NCBI GenBank assembly: GCA_910574865.1
Contig: CAJTDN010000004.1
Coordinates: forward strand, 62,001 to 126,000
Reading direction: 5' to 3'
Source: Lachnospiraceae bacterium
GTDB taxonomy: Bacteria > Bacillota > Clostridia > Lachnospirales > Lachnospiraceae
Length of the DNA stretch: 64,000 nucleotides
Part shown: piece by piece, positions 8,273-20,540 of the stretch
Numbering within the stretch: position 1 is the first letter of the stretch
Layout: the number at the start of each line of letters is the position of its first letter
Program-made: the position numbers and the translations under genes
Notes under the pieces: generated by a model
The model's database searches: none
Seen by the model: only the letters and a program-made list of their open reading frames with translations
What the model was told of the DNA's origin: nothing

Positions 8273-8745
8273 ACGAGCCGGAAATCCCGGCAAACACCGG
8301 AAATATCGGCAGGACCTGCGTGGCGACGGGGACGCGGCTGCACCTTGTCGAGCCGCTCGGATTCCGGTTGGACGAGAAGTCGTTGCGCCGTGCGGGGATG
8401 GACTACTGGAAGGACTTGGACGTGACCACGTATGTCAACTATGAGGAGTTTTTGGAGAAGAATCCGGGGGCGAAGATTTACATGGCGACGACAAAGGCCA
8501 GAAAGGTGTACACGCAGGCGGCTTACGAGCCGGACTGCTACATCATGTTCGGCAAGGAGAGCGCGGGGATACCGGAAACGTTGCTGGTGGAGAACGAGCA
8601 AAATTGTGTGCGCATCCCGATGATAGGGGGAATTCGGTCTTTGAACCTTGGCAATTCGGTGGCCGTGGTGCTCTACGAGGCACTCAGGCAGAACGGGTTC
8701 GCGGGAATGAACTTAATGGGGCGGTTACATGAACTGCATTGGTAG
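8254..8745 (+). CDS. trmL: tRNA (cytidine(34)-2'-O)-methyltransferase
   Basis: 163 residues, the usual length of this SPOUT (trefoil-knot) methyltransferase, which methylates the wobble nucleotide of certain leucine tRNAs using SAM. Diagnostic segments are LYEPEIPANTGNIGRTC at the N-terminus, the FGKESAGIPE loop, and the knot motif IPMIGGIRSLNLGNSVAVVLYEA, where the family motif normally reads IPM...RSLNLSNS. The ribosome site (GGAAGGG) sits within the third copy of the upstream 35-bp repeat. Confidence 0.92.
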   Translation: MLNIVLYEPEIPANTGNIGRTCVATGTRLHLVEPLGFRLDEKSLRRAGMDYWKDLDVTTYVNYEEFLEKNPGAKIYMATTKARKVYTQAAYEPDCYIMFGKESAGIPETLLVENEQNCVRIPMIGGIRSLNLGNSVAVVLYEALRQNGFAGMNLMGRLHELHW

Positions 8746-8823
8746 GGATTGGAAATTTGCATAAAAAATGTGGCAAATACAAACAATTGTATAAGAAAAA
8801 TATGAAAAAATCGTAAAAAATGA

Positions 8824-8852
8824 TGGACTGAATAGATGAATTGTGCTATTCT
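8824..8852 (+). promoter_or_regulatory. Candidate promoter of the V-ATPase operon
   Basis: TGGACT (8824-8829), 17-base spacer, TATTCT (8847-8852), in an AT-rich gap after trmL. It gives a leader of about 125 bases before the first V-ATPase gene. Confidence 0.45.
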
Positions 8853-8983
8853 TAACTAGTATGTTGTTATGGGAAGAAATGGGAACGACTTGCCATTAAC
8901 AAGAGGTCCAGCAATTTTGGGGGGACCAAAGAAAAACTGCCTGCCGTGAAAGTGGCGGACGGGGAAAAGGTGGTGAGGAAAGT

Positions 8984-9295
8984 ATGGTGGAAGAAACCAT
9001 TGAGACAATCCGGAAGGCGGAAGCCGAAGCGGAAACCATTGTCAGGGAGGCGGAGCAAAAGTGCGAGCAGATTTTGACGGAAGCCAGGGAAACGGCACGG
9101 CAGAAAAAGGCCTCCGGCAGTGAAAAGTCCAAGGTATTGGCTGATGCGCGCATGGAAACCGCGAAGTCGGATGGCGAGAAAGCGCGGGCCGAAGCGGCCG
9201 AGGTGACCGAGAAAGAGGTGGCGGCACTTAAGGAGCTTGCCTCGCAGAAGGAAGAGGCGGCCATTGACATGGTATTGTCGAAGCTGGTGTCCTGA
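8984..9295 (+). CDS. V-type ATPase peripheral-stalk subunit G/H
   Basis: 103 residues, almost wholly coiled coil rich in Ala, Glu and Lys (ETIRKAEAEAETIVREAEQK). This is the pattern of the small stalk subunit (G/H, NtpF-like) that pairs with subunit E. First gene of the operon, with GAGGAAAGT before the ATG. The identification rests on composition and position; coiled coils of this length are not specific alone. Confidence 0.75.
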   Translation: MVEETIETIRKAEAEAETIVREAEQKCEQILTEARETARQKKASGSEKSKVLADARMETAKSDGEKARAEAAEVTEKEVAALKELASQKEEAAIDMVLSKLVS

Positions 9296-9412
9296 GCCAT
9301 TGACATTTGGGCAAGTCAGCGGCACGCCACGCGGGTGTCCTGACACAAAAAGAAGAATTCATGCGCGCCTTTAGGCGGGCAACTAGATTTAGAAAAAGAG
9401 GAGGAGGACAAT

Positions 9413-11913
<2,501 letters not shown>

Positions 11914-11947
11914 ATATAGAAAACTCTAATAACGAGGAGCGGAAGAT

Positions 11948-12538
11948 ATGAGCGGATTAGACAAAATCAAGAGTCAAATCCTTAATGAGGCCAACGCGTC
12001 GGCGGCGGAAAAAATTGCCCGTGCCAAGAAAGAGGCGGACGCGATACTGACCAAGGTGGAACAGGAAGTGGCGGAAGAGAGTGAAAGATGCGCGCGCCAG
12101 GCCGAGGAAAAGGTGAAAAACCATGCCGAGCGCGTCGCGTCGGCTTGTGACATGCAACGGCGCAAGGCTCTTCTGGACGCCAAGCAACGGATGATTACGG
12201 ACGTGCTCGACAAGGCGTACGAGCGCGTGTTGTCATTACCGCCGGAGAAGTATTTTGCCATGGTCACGAACATCCTTGCGCAGTACGTGCAGCCGGAAGA
12301 GGGCGTGATGTACTTTAACAAGGCGGACCTGGCAAGACTGCCGGAAGGATTTGAAGCAGAGGTGGATAAAATTGCGAAGTCGAAGGGCGGAAGCCTTACG
12401 ATTTCCAATGAGTCGAAAGAAAAGGACGGCGGGTTTGTGCTGGTATATGGCGGCGTCGAGGAGAATTGTACGATTAAGGCCATGTTTGCGGCCAAACGGG
12501 ACGAGTGGTCGGATTTGGTGCAGAAAGTTCTTTTTTAG
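11948..12538 (+). CDS. ntpE: V-type ATP synthase subunit E
   Basis: 196 residues. A long N-terminal helix (about 1-85, Ala/Lys/Glu-rich) pairs with subunit G/H in the peripheral stalk. The C-terminal globular part (about 105-196) ends with GGFVLVYGGVEENCTIKAMF, typical of subunit E. Ribosome site GAGGAGCGGAAG before ATG. It connects the catalytic head to the membrane stator. Confidence 0.9.
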   Translation: MSGLDKIKSQILNEANASAAEKIARAKKEADAILTKVEQEVAEESERCARQAEEKVKNHAERVASACDMQRRKALLDAKQRMITDVLDKAYERVLSLPPEKYFAMVTNILAQYVQPEEGVMYFNKADLARLPEGFEAEVDKIAKSKGGSLTISNESKEKDGGFVLVYGGVEENCTIKAMFAAKRDEWSDLVQKVLF

Positions 12539-12544
12539 GAGGGT

Positions 12545-13522
12545 ATGAGATTGAACGAATTAGAATATACGTATGCGGTCGCCCGCGTGCGTGCGTTGGA
12601 AACATCCCTGCTCACCGATTCCACCATCGACCAGCTGGTAAATTGCAAGACGACGGAGCAATGCCTGCAGCTCTTGGAGGAAAAGGGCTGGGGGGCGCAT
12701 GACGCGGACGTTGACGCGGAGGGAATGCTTAAGCGCGAGGAGGAGAAGGCGTGGGAGGCCATCATGGACGTGGCGCCCGACTTGTCCGTGTTTGACGTGC
12801 TTTCCCTGCAGAAGCTGTACCATAACCTGAAGGCGGCCGTCAAGGCGGTCTGCACGGACGTGCGGGGCGGCAACATTTTCTACGAGGACGCGAAAATTTC
12901 CGGTCGGGAAATGATGGGAATCGTGGAAAACAAGGAGTTTTCCCGCCTGCCAGGCCACATGGCAAACGCGGCAAGGGAGGCTTACGAGACCTTGCTTCAG
13001 ACCCGGGACGGGCAGTTGTGCGACATCATCATCGACAGGGCGGCGCTGGACGCGATTTACGCGGCCGGCAGGCAGTCGAAGGACGAGATTATCCGTGATT
13101 ATGCGGAGTCGACCGTGGCCATCGCCGACATCAAGGTGGCCGTGCGCGGCGCGAAGACCGGCAAGTCGCAGGAGTTCATGAAGCGCGCGATGGCGCCATG
13201 TGGCAGCCTTAACATAAACGAGTTGGTCAGGGCCGCCCAGGGCGGGACGGATTCCGTCAAGGAATATCTAGGCACGACCACGTATGCGGAAGGAGCGGCG
13301 GCCTTGGAGGAATCGCCGTCGGCGTTCGAGCGGTGGTGTGACAACCGCATGATGGAGACGATGCGCCCGCAGAAATATAACGCGTTTTCCGTGGGACCGC
13401 TGGTGGCATACTTGTTTGCGAGACAGAACGAGATTAAGACGGTACGGATTATCCTGACCGGGAAGCAGAACGGCTTTTCAGACGAGATGATTCGGGAAAG
13501 GGTAAGGGCGATGTATGTATAA
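12545..13522 (+). CDS. ntpC: V-type ATP synthase subunit C
   Basis: 325 residues, all helical, of the V0D/AC39 family: the funnel that joins the central shaft to the c-ring. Family-like segments include YTYAVARVRALETSLL at the start and ARQNEIKTVRIILTGKQNG near the end. The ribosome site AGGAGGG overlaps the ntpE stop codon. The 3' end overlaps subunit F by 8 bases, implying coupled translation. Confidence 0.92.
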   Translation: MRLNELEYTYAVARVRALETSLLTDSTIDQLVNCKTTEQCLQLLEEKGWGAHDADVDAEGMLKREEEKAWEAIMDVAPDLSVFDVLSLQKLYHNLKAAVKAVCTDVRGGNIFYEDAKISGREMMGIVENKEFSRLPGHMANAAREAYETLLQTRDGQLCDIIIDRAALDAIYAAGRQSKDEIIRDYAESTVAIADIKVAVRGAKTGKSQEFMKRAMAPCGSLNINELVRAAQGGTDSVKEYLGTTTYAEGAAALEESPSAFERWCDNRMMETMRPQKYNAFSVGPLVAYLFARQNEIKTVRIILTGKQNGFSDEMIRERVRAMYV

Positions 13523-13838
13523 GATTGCGGTATTGGGCGATTACGACAGCATTTACGGGTTTGCCACGCTGGGTCTTAGCATCTGTCCGGTAAAGACTCG
13601 GGAAGAAGCAAGCGACATGTTCAGGCAGTTGGCGGCCGGTGAGAAGTATGGCGTCATTTACGTGACGGAAAGCGTCGCGGCGCAGCTTGGCGAAGAGATT
13701 GAGAAGTATCGGGAACAGACATTTCCGGCCATCATCCAGATACCGGGCGTATCCGGCAACACGGGAGCGGGCGTGGAAAATGTAAAGAAGACCGTGGAGC
13801 AGGCGGTCGGTTCGGACATTTTGTTCTCGGCGGAGTAA
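13515..13838 (+). CDS. V-type ATP synthase subunit F
   Basis: 107 residues, the usual length of the central-shaft subunit F (NtpG-like). It begins MYKIAVLGDYDSIYGFATLG and has the segment AIIQIPGVSGNTG. It overlaps the subunit C gene. A 120-base structured gap with no gene separates it from subunit A. Confidence 0.9.
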   Translation: MYKIAVLGDYDSIYGFATLGLSICPVKTREEASDMFRQLAAGEKYGVIYVTESVAAQLGEEIEKYREQTFPAIIQIPGVSGNTGAGVENVKKTVEQAVGSDILFSAE

Positions 13839-13958
13839 ATTTTCAAGAAACGTCCGTGACGCCAAGCCCCGCGAAAGCGATTTGCAGGGGACGGATCGGG
13901 CGGACGTATTTGGCAGGCGTTAGTATAACCGCTTGTAAATAGAAAGGTAGGACGTTAC
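13839..13958 (+). other. Structured gap between V-ATPase subunits F and A
   Basis: Contains a perfect 7-bp inverted repeat ACGTCCG/CGGACGT (13850-13856 and 13901-13907) enclosing a shorter CCCC/GGGG stem. No T-run follows, so it is not a simple terminator. It may stabilise or process the polycistronic mRNA between the stator and head genes. Confidence 0.4.
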
Positions 13959-15725
13959 ATGAGCAGAGGCGTGATAAAAAAAGTCGCAGGCCCGCTGGTC
14001 ATTGCATCGGGTATGCGTGACGCGAACATGTTTGACGTGGTTCGTGTAAGTGAACAGAGACTGATTGGGGAAATCATCGAGATGCACGGTGACGAGGCCT
14101 CCATTCAGGTATATGAGGAGACTTCCGGCCTGGGGCCGGGAGAGCCGGTAGAGTCCTCGGAAGTGCCGATGTCGGTAGAACTTGGGCCAGGACTGATTAC
14201 CAGCATTTACGACGGCATCCAGAGGCCGCTTGACGACATCATGAAGGTGTCGGGCAATAACTTAAAGAGGGGTGTCGAGGTGCCTTCGTTGAAGCGCGAC
14301 CTCAAGTGGGAGTTCGTTCCCGTGGCGAAGGTCGGCGACGAGGTGGAGGCCGGCGACGTGTTGGGAACCGTGCAGGAGACCATCGTCGTGCAACAGAAAA
14401 TCATGGTTCCTTATGGAATCAAGGGTACGGTCAAGGAAATCAAGGCCGGGAAGTTCACGGTGGAAGATGTGGTTGCCGTGGTGGAAACCGCCGAGGGCGA
14501 CAAGGAGCTGACCATGATGCAGAAGTGGCCGGTTCGCCGCGGCCGTCCGTACCAGAAGAAGCTTCCCCCGGTGATGCCGCTTGTTACGGGGCAGCGCGTT
14601 GTCGACACGTTCTTCCCGATTGCCAAGGGCGGCGTGGCCGCGGTGCCGGGGCCGTTTGGAAGCGGCAAGACCGTCATCCAGCACCAGTTGGCGAAGTGGG
14701 CCGAGGCCGACATCGTCGTCTATATCGGATGCGGCGAGCGTGGAAACGAGATGACGGACGTTTTGAACGAGTTCCCGGAGTTGAAGGATCCGAAGACGGG
14801 GCAGTCCCTGATGCAGCGGACGGTGTTGATTGCCAATACCTCCGACATGCCGGTGGCGGCGCGCGAGGCATCCATTTACACGGGTATCACGATTGCGGAG
14901 TATTTCCGCGACATGGGCTTTTCCGTGGCGTTGATGGCGGACTCCACGTCCCGTTGGGCGGAGGCGCTGCGTGAGATGTCAGGACGTCTGGAAGAGATGC
15001 CGGGCGAGGAAGGCTACCCCGCGTACTTGGGAAGCCGCCTGGCGCAGTTCTACGAGCGTGCGGGACAGGTCGTGGCACTTGGAAAAGAAGGAAGGGTCGG
15101 CGCGTTGTCGGTTATCGGGGCCGTGTCACCTCCGGGCGGAGATATTTCCGAGCCGGTGTCGCAGGCGACGCTGCGTATCGTGAAAGTGTTCTGGGGACTG
15201 GATTCGGCGTTGGCTTACAAGAGGCATTTCCCGGCCATCAACTGGCTGACCAGCTATTCGCTTTATTTGGACAACATGGCGAACTGGTTCAATGAGGAGG
15301 TGGAGCCGGACTGGATGGATAACCGGCAGAAGATGATGCTTCTTTTGCAGGAAGAGGCGGAACTGGACGAAATCGTCAAGATGGTCGGCATGGACGCGCT
15401 CTCCGCGGGCGACCGCCTGAAGATGGAGGCGGCACGTTCCATCCGCGAGGACTTCCTGCACCAGAATTCGTTCCATGAGATTGACACGTATTCATCGCTC
15501 AAGAAGCAGTATATGATGATGAAACTGGTACTCGCATATTATGAGCAGGCCGTGGAGGCATTGGCGGGCGGCGCGGCGCTGAACGCGTTGATTTCCATGC
15601 CGGTGCGCGAGCAAATCGGCCGTTTCAAATACACGAAGGAAGAGGATTTGGACGTGGAGTATGCGAAGGTGAGCGAGGAGCTTCACATTGAAATCGCCAA
15701 CAGCATGAAAAAGGAGGAGTTCTAA
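13959..15725 (+). CDS. ntpA: V-type ATP synthase catalytic subunit A
   Basis: 588 residues, full length. The P-loop is [13 protein letters not shown] (about residues 230-242); the Walker B and catalytic parts include [33 protein letters not shown]. The N-terminal barrel is followed by the non-homologous region (about 115-190) that marks A subunits against B. It hydrolyses or makes ATP in the A3B3 head. GAAAGGTAGGACG precedes ATG. Subunit B begins directly after its stop codon. Confidence 0.97.
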   Translation: MSRGVIKKVAGPLVIASGMRDANMFDVVRVSEQRLIGEIIEMHGDEASIQVYEETSGLGPGEPVESSEVPMSVELGPGLITSIYDGIQRPLDDIMKVSGNNLKRGVEVPSLKRDLKWEFVPVAKVGDEVEAGDVLGTVQETIVVQQKIMVPYGIKGTVKEIKAGKFTVEDVVAVVETAEGDKELTMMQKWPVRRGRPYQKKLPPVMPLVTGQRVVDTFFPIAKGGVAAVPGPFGSGKTVIQHQLAKWAEADIVVYIGCGERGNEMTDVLNEFPELKDPKTGQSLMQRTVLIANTSDMPVAAREASIYTGITIAEYFRDMGFSVALMADSTSRWAEALREMSGRLEEMPGEEGYPAYLGSRLAQFYERAGQVVALGKEGRVGALSVIGAVSPPGGDISEPVSQATLRIVKVFWGLDSALAYKRHFPAINWLTSYSLYLDNMANWFNEEVEPDWMDNRQKMMLLLQEEAELDEIVKMVGMDALSAGDRLKMEAARSIREDFLHQNSFHEIDTYSSLKKQYMMMKLVLAYYEQAVEALAGGAALNALISMPVREQIGRFKYTKEEDLDVEYAKVSEELHIEIANSMKKEEF

Positions 15726-17096
15726 ATGCCAAAAGAATATAGAACCATACAAGAAGTAGCGGGTCCCCTGATGCTGGTGCGCGGCGTGGAGAATGTTTCC
15801 TATGATGAATTGGGAGAAATCGAGTTGGCGAACGGCGAGGTTCGCCGTTGCAAGGTATTGGAAATCAACGGCAGCGACGCGATGGTACAGCTGTTCGAAA
15901 GCTCGACGGGCATCAACCTTTCCAACAGCAAGGTGAGGTTTTTGGGGCGTAGCATGGAGCTGGGAGTGTCCGAGGACATGCTTGGCCGTGTCTTTGACGG
16001 CATGGGTAACCCGATTGACGACGGCCCGGAAATCTTGCCGGAGGCGCGCATGGACATCAACGGCCTGCCGATGAACCCGGCCGCCAGAAGTTATCCGGAG
16101 GAGTTCATCCAGACCGGCGTTTCCGCCATTGACGGACTGAACACGCTGGTTCGTGGACAGAAACTGCCGATTTTCTCGGCATCCGGTTTGCCGCACGCGC
16201 AGCTGGCGGCGCAGATTGCAAGACAGGCCAAGGTGCTGGGAACGGACGAGAATTTCGCCGTCGTGTTCGCCGCCATGGGTATCACGTTTGAGGAATCCAA
16301 CTTCTTTATCGAGAGTTTCAAGGAGACGGGAGCCATCGACCGTACCGTGTTGTTCATCAACCTGGCGAACGACCCGGCCATCGAGCGTATTTCCACGCCG
16401 AAGGTGGCGCTGACCGCCGCCGAGTACCTGGCGTTTGAAAAGGACATGCACGTATTGGTCATCCTGACCGACATCACGAACTACGCGGACGCGTTGCGCG
16501 AGGTTTCCGCGGCCCGCAAGGAGGTTCCGGGACGCCGCGGGTATCCGGGATATATGTACACCGACCTGGCGACGATGTATGAGCGTGCCGGCCGGCAGAA
16601 CGGCAAGAAGGGCAGTATCACGATGATACCGATCCTGACCATGCCGGAGGATGACAAGACGCATCCGATTCCGGACTTGACCGGATATATCACGGAGGGA
16701 CAGATCATCCTGAGCCGTGACTTGTACCGTAAGGGCGCGATGCCGCCAATCGACGTGCTGCCGTCACTTTCCCGTCTGAAAGACAAGGGAATCGGCGAAG
16801 GCAAGACCCGTGCTGACCACGCCAACACGATGAACCAGCTTTTCTCCGCCTACGCGAGAGGAAAGGACGCGAAGGAATTGATGGTCATCCTGGGCGAGGC
16901 CGCGTTGACGGAAATAGACATCTTGTATGCGAAGTTTGCCGACGCTTTCGAGGAAAAGTATGTTTCCCAGGGGTACACGACGGACCGGAGCATCCAGGAG
17001 ACGTTGGACATCGGCTGGGAGCTGTTGTCCATGTTGCCGAGGTCGGAGCTCAAACGTATTGATGACAAGTTCTTAGACCAGTATTACAAGGGCTGA
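15726..17096 (+). CDS. ntpB: V-type ATP synthase subunit B
   Basis: 456 residues, the nucleotide-binding but non-catalytic partner of subunit A. It starts [18 protein letters not shown]. It has the degenerate P-loop region [20 protein letters not shown] in place of a Walker A. Family segments include [21 protein letters not shown] and [21 protein letters not shown]. The ribosome site (AGGAGTTCTA) lies at the end of the subunit A gene, so their translation is coupled. Confidence 0.97.
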   Translation: MPKEYRTIQEVAGPLMLVRGVENVSYDELGEIELANGEVRRCKVLEINGSDAMVQLFESSTGINLSNSKVRFLGRSMELGVSEDMLGRVFDGMGNPIDDGPEILPEARMDINGLPMNPAARSYPEEFIQTGVSAIDGLNTLVRGQKLPIFSASGLPHAQLAAQIARQAKVLGTDENFAVVFAAMGITFEESNFFIESFKETGAIDRTVLFINLANDPAIERISTPKVALTAAEYLAFEKDMHVLVILTDITNYADALREVSAARKEVPGRRGYPGYMYTDLATMYERAGRQNGKKGSITMIPILTMPEDDKTHPIPDLTGYITEGQIILSRDLYRKGAMPPIDVLPSLSRLKDKGIGEGKTRADHANTMNQLFSAYARGKDAKELMVILGEAALTEIDILYAKFADAFEEKYVSQGYTTDRSIQETLDIGWELLSMLPRSELKRIDDKFLDQYYKG

Positions 17097-17115
17097 CGGA
17101 CATAAATGAAGGTTG

Positions 17116-17162
17116 CTATTCACGGCCGTTTCGCATACAAAGTTTTATCCGGCTGTGAATAG
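17116..17162 (+). other. Intra-operon hairpin between ntpB and ntpD
   Basis: 13-bp inverted repeat with one G-U pair (arms 17116-17128 and 17150-17162, CTATTCACGG-type) and a 21-base loop. No T-run follows, so read-through to subunit D is expected. A processing or mRNA-stability role is an inference. Confidence 0.55.
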
Positions 17163-17202
17163 TGACAACGAAAAAGCAGAAAACGGAAAGAGGTGAGAGA
17201 GC

Positions 17203-17850
17203 TTGGCATCTACACAAGTAAATCCTACCCGTATGGAGCTGACCCGGTTAAAGAAGAAACGAATCACCGCGGTGCGGGGACACAAGCTGTTGAAAGACAA
17301 GCGCGACGAGCTGATGCGCCAGTATCTTGACCTCGTGCGCGAGAACATGGAAGTCCGCAAACGGGTGGAGGCCGGCATCTTGTCGGCCAACAAGAACTTC
17401 GTGATTGCCAAGGCCGGCATGTCGGAGGCGGAACTGCACACGGCGCTTCTGGCTCCCAAGCAGGAAATCAACCTGGTCGCGGGGCAGCGAAATGTCATGA
17501 GTGTTGACGTTCCCACCTTTGAATATAAGACGAGGACGGCGGACGAGAACGACATTTATTCTTACGGTTTCGCGTTCACGTCCAGCGATTTGGACGGGGC
17601 GGTCAAGTCCCTGGCAGACATCCTGCCGGACATGATCCGCCTGGCGGAAATCGAGAAGTCGTGCCAGCTGATGGCGGCCGAGATTGAGAAGACGAGACGG
17701 CGCGTGAACGCGCTTGAGCATGTCATCATCCCGGAGACGGAGAAGAATATCAAGTATATTACCATGAAGCTGGACGAGAACGAGCGTAGCACGCAAATCC
17801 GCCTGATGAAGGTGAAGGACATGATGCTGGCCGAGGCACACGGGTATTAA
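17203..17850 (+). CDS. ntpD: V-type ATP synthase subunit D
   Basis: 215 residues, the central rotor shaft made of two long antiparallel helices. TTG at 17203 is chosen because GGAAAGAGGTGAG is well placed and the protein then begins MASTQVNPTRMELTRLKKK, the usual family start. The C-terminal helix contains RRRVNALEHVIIPETEKNI, the conserved family segment. Last gene of the operon; a strong terminator lies 210 bases further on, after repeat-family sequences. Confidence 0.95.
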   Translation: MASTQVNPTRMELTRLKKKRITAVRGHKLLKDKRDELMRQYLDLVRENMEVRKRVEAGILSANKNFVIAKAGMSEAELHTALLAPKQEINLVAGQRNVMSVDVPTFEYKTRTADENDIYSYGFAFTSSDLDGAVKSLADILPDMIRLAEIEKSCQLMAAEIEKTRRRVNALEHVIIPETEKNIKYITMKLDENERSTQIRLMKVKDMMLAEAHGY

Positions 17851-17871
17851 TCGAAAGCAATTGGCATTGAA

Positions 17872-17947
17872 CGCTTGGCGAGCGCGGGACGCGCGAGTCT
17901 AGCGAGAAAGCCCATCCCGAAACTTGACAAGGTGCTTCGAGCCTAGT
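17872..17947. repeat. Two diverged copies of the CTTGGCGAG...GAGCCTAG repeat
   Basis: 17872-17906 and 17922-17947 carry the pattern CTTGgC-gAG-(n)-GAGcCTAG that also occurs in each 101-bp unit at 21221-21580 and once at 22501-22530. The 464-base gap between ntpD and the next gene (17851-18314) otherwise holds the operon terminator and no convincing ORF. Confidence 0.5.
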
Positions 17948-18063
17948 TGAGTGGATGTTACGATTTGAGCCATAGGCGAAATTGAACTTAGTGCGAGGTT
18001 GTTCTTTGAGATTAGCAAGGCCATGGGCCGAGCTTGGCGAAAAGAACCTCCTCCCCCTCAAGA

Positions 18064-18116
18064 AAAAGGAGAGGGGTTTCCCAAGGAAACAAGGGAAATC
18101 CCTCTCTTTTTTTCTT
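18064..18116 (+). terminator. Rho-independent terminator of the V-ATPase operon
   Basis: 14-bp stem (18069-18082 with 18093-18106, one G-U pair), 10-base loop, followed by seven T residues (18107-18113) and matched on the left by A residues. Confidence 0.9.
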
Positions 18117-18314
18117 GTATAATCCTTGGAAATCGTCTATACTTATAAGCGAAACATCCATGTCGTCTGACGGCGACACCACCACGGGTAAAAGTCGATT
18201 GCTTCGTGCAGGGCATTCCCGCAATCGCCACCCGCATTCACAATTCGGCATACATTTTGTGGGGAGGAATCGGAATATAAATATAGGAGCAAGAGGAAGG
18301 AGCGTGTCAAAGTT

Positions 18315-20057
18315 ATGCCCGCAAAAATTTCAATAGGAAACCAGAGTTTTGAGTATGCACGAAAAGAAAAAGCATTTTATATTGATAAAACCAAGTTTAT
18401 CAAAGAGTGGTGGGAATGCAAGGACATCGTCACCTTGATTACCCGTCCCCGCCGTTTTGGCAAGACTTTGAATTTAAGCATGATGAATTGTTTCTTTTCC
18501 ACGACATTCTCCCAGAGGGGGGACTTGTTCGAGGGGCTTTCCATCTGGGATGAGGAAGAATATCGGAAGACGCAGGGAACATGGCCGGTCATCTCTCTAA
18601 GCTTCGCGGGAGTAAAGTCCACCAATTTCCAGGACGCGAGAGATGGCATCGTGAAAGTGATTTCAGACACTTATAAGGCACATAGATATTTGAAAGATGG
18701 TGATGTCCTGAGTGCTACGGAAAAAGCGGATTATGACGTGTTTCAAAAATATTCGACTGATTCGGATCCAGACAAGAAGATTAATACGACGCTTATAACG
18801 TCGGCATTGAACGTGTTGGCTGAATATTTGGAACGTTATCATGGCAAGAAGGCTCTTATTTTTCTGGACGAGTACGACACGCCGCTGCAGGAGGCATATG
18901 TGTACGGTTATTGGAAGGAAATGGTGGAATTTATCCGTGAACTGTTCAACAACACGTTCAAGACGAACGAGTACTTATACCGTGCCCTGCTGACCGGCAT
19001 CACCCGCGTGAGCAAGGAATCCATCTTCTCGGATTTGAATAATTTAGAAGTCGTGACCACGACCTCGGAGAAATATTGTACCGCGTTCGGATTCACGGAG
19101 GAAGAGGTGTTCGGGGCCTTGGACGAGCGCGGGCTTTCGGGTGAAAAAGAAAATGTGAAATTCTGGTATGATGGTTTCGTGTTTGGAAATAAAAGTGAGA
19201 TTTATAACCCCTGGTCGATTTCGAAATATCTGGATTCAAAAAAGTATGGAACATATTGGGCCGATACCAGTTCCAATGCCTTTGTCTCTATGTTGTTCCG
19301 TCAAGGTGACCCGGAATTGAAAATGCAGTTGGAAGACCTTCTGGAAGGGAAGGCTTTGGAAGTGATTTTCGATGAGCAAATCATTTTTGAACAATTGGAG
19401 GATACGCCCGGTGCCGTCTTCAGTCTTCTTATGGCCAGCGGTTATCTGAAGCCGGTGAGTATGGAGTATTTGATGGATTCCGGCGAGTCTAAGTATCGGT
19501 TGCAGATTACGAATAACGAGACATTGTTCATGTTCCGGAAAATGGTTTCCGGGTGGTTTTCAGCATACCGTACGTCGTATGGAAATTTCAAGAAAGCCCT
19601 GGTACAAGGAGACTTAAAATACATGAACCGTTTCATGAACGACGTGGCGAAGGTGATGTTCAGTACGTTTGATACGGGGAACAAACCGTCGGAGACGGCG
19701 GAGCCGGAACGCTTCTACCATGGATTTGTGTTAGGCTTGGTTGTGGATTTGGCGGGGAGATACAATATCCGTTCCAACCGCGAGAGCGGTTTCGGGCGAT
19801 ATGATGTCATCATGGAACCGAAGGAGAAGTCTGATGATGCCATCATCATGGAGTTCAAGGTTCATGACGAGGATGATGAAACTTCGTTGGAAGATACGGT
19901 GGCGAACGCGCTAAAACAGATTGAGGAAAAGGCGTACGACTCGGAACTGCTTGACAAGAAAATCCCGAAAGAGAAAATCCGGCACTATGGGTTCGCGTTC
20001 CAGGGGAAAAAGGTTTTAATTGGGGAAGGTTCAAGTGTGAAGCACTTCAGGGCATAG
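18315..20057 (+). CDS. AAA-ATPase-like / PD-(D/E)XK nuclease superfamily protein
   Basis: 580 residues. The N-terminal AAA-ATPase-like domain has Walker A in TRPRRFGKTLNLSMM and Walker B in KALIFLDEYDTPL. The C-terminal PDDEXK-type domain shows GRYDVIMEP (D) and AIIMEFKVHD (ExK). The family is frequent, often multi-copy, in Bacteroidetes and Clostridia, is of unproven function, and is suspected of a defence or mobile role. The gene is richer in A+T than the ATPase operon before it. ATG 18315 has AGGAAGGAG about 13 bases upstream. An Rpn-type remnant follows, which suggests a local hotspot of nuclease-fold elements. Confidence 0.88.
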   Translation: MPAKISIGNQSFEYARKEKAFYIDKTKFIKEWWECKDIVTLITRPRRFGKTLNLSMMNCFFSTTFSQRGDLFEGLSIWDEEEYRKTQGTWPVISLSFAGVKSTNFQDARDGIVKVISDTYKAHRYLKDGDVLSATEKADYDVFQKYSTDSDPDKKINTTLITSALNVLAEYLERYHGKKALIFLDEYDTPLQEAYVYGYWKEMVEFIRELFNNTFKTNEYLYRALLTGITRVSKESIFSDLNNLEVVTTTSEKYCTAFGFTEEEVFGALDERGLSGEKENVKFWYDGFVFGNKSEIYNPWSISKYLDSKKYGTYWADTSSNAFVSMLFRQGDPELKMQLEDLLEGKALEVIFDEQIIFEQLEDTPGAVFSLLMASGYLKPVSMEYLMDSGESKYRLQITNNETLFMFRKMVSGWFSAYRTSYGNFKKALVQGDLKYMNRFMNDVAKVMFSTFDTGNKPSETAEPERFYHGFVLGLVVDLAGRYNIRSNRESGFGRYDVIMEPKEKSDDAIIMEFKVHDEDDETSLEDTVANALKQIEEKAYDSELLDKKIPKEKIRHYGFAFQGKKVLIGEGSSVKHFRA

Positions 20058-20194
20058 CAACCCCGTTGGACGCGTGGTTGGTCTTTTTGAGCGTAGATGA
20101 ACCGAAATGGATAGAAAAGCTAATCCAGTAGTATCCCTAATTCGTCCCTTTATATGAGGAGGCTTACGCGATTTGCAAGAATGTGGAGAGAATC

Positions 20195-20422
20195 ATGGGA
20201 ATATTTTCGGAAGAACTAAAAATAATGGATAGGAACACCGTTCAACTGATGATTGACGAAATGCAAGACGAGATTGATGGGATGAAGGAACTGCTGGGAC
20301 AGAAGGATAAGCAGCAGAGTCAGAAAGACGAGGCATTGCGCCGTAAAGAAGAATTGTTGTTACAAAAGGAGGAGAAAATCAAACAGTTAGAGAAGCGTCG
20401 TGAAGAATTATCTTTGACGTGA
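20195..20422 (+). pseudogene. C-terminal remnant resembling an Rpn-family PD-(D/E)XK transposase
   Basis: 75 residues: MGIFSEELKIMDRNTVQLM followed by a charged coiled coil of Lys/Glu/Gln heptads. Rpn-family (recombination-promoting nuclease, PDDEXK) proteins of Clostridia commonly end in a segment of the form DRNTVQYMIEE plus a coiled coil. Here only that tail is found and no nuclease domain lies upstream. GGAGAG precedes the ATG, so it may still be made as a small protein. The remnant call is inference from the tail motif. Confidence 0.5.
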
Positions 20423-20466
20423 CTTGATGTCGGCACCGATGTCGTTATTGTTGCTACCAATTCAAT

Positions 20467-20505
20467 TCAGCCGGGGCTATGCGTCTCTTACGCTGCCCCG
20501 GCTGA
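20467..20505. terminator. GC-rich hairpin between converging genes
   Basis: Perfect 11-bp inverted repeat TCAGCCGGGGC/GCCCCGGCTGA (20467-20477, 20495-20505) with a 17-base loop. It lies 36 bases beyond the end of the minus-strand lipoprotein gene and after the plus-strand Rpn remnant. Neither side has a good T-run, so termination is uncertain. Confidence 0.5.
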
Positions 20506-20540
20506 GCCGCTATGGTGATTCACTTGTCTTCCATGCGTTT

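Noticed and set aside
15492-16664. Long open frame on the minus strand across ntpA/ntpB
   Set aside because: It is antisense to two certain genes, has no ribosome site or motif, and its Arg/His/Leu-rich composition is what reversed GC-rich coding DNA gives.
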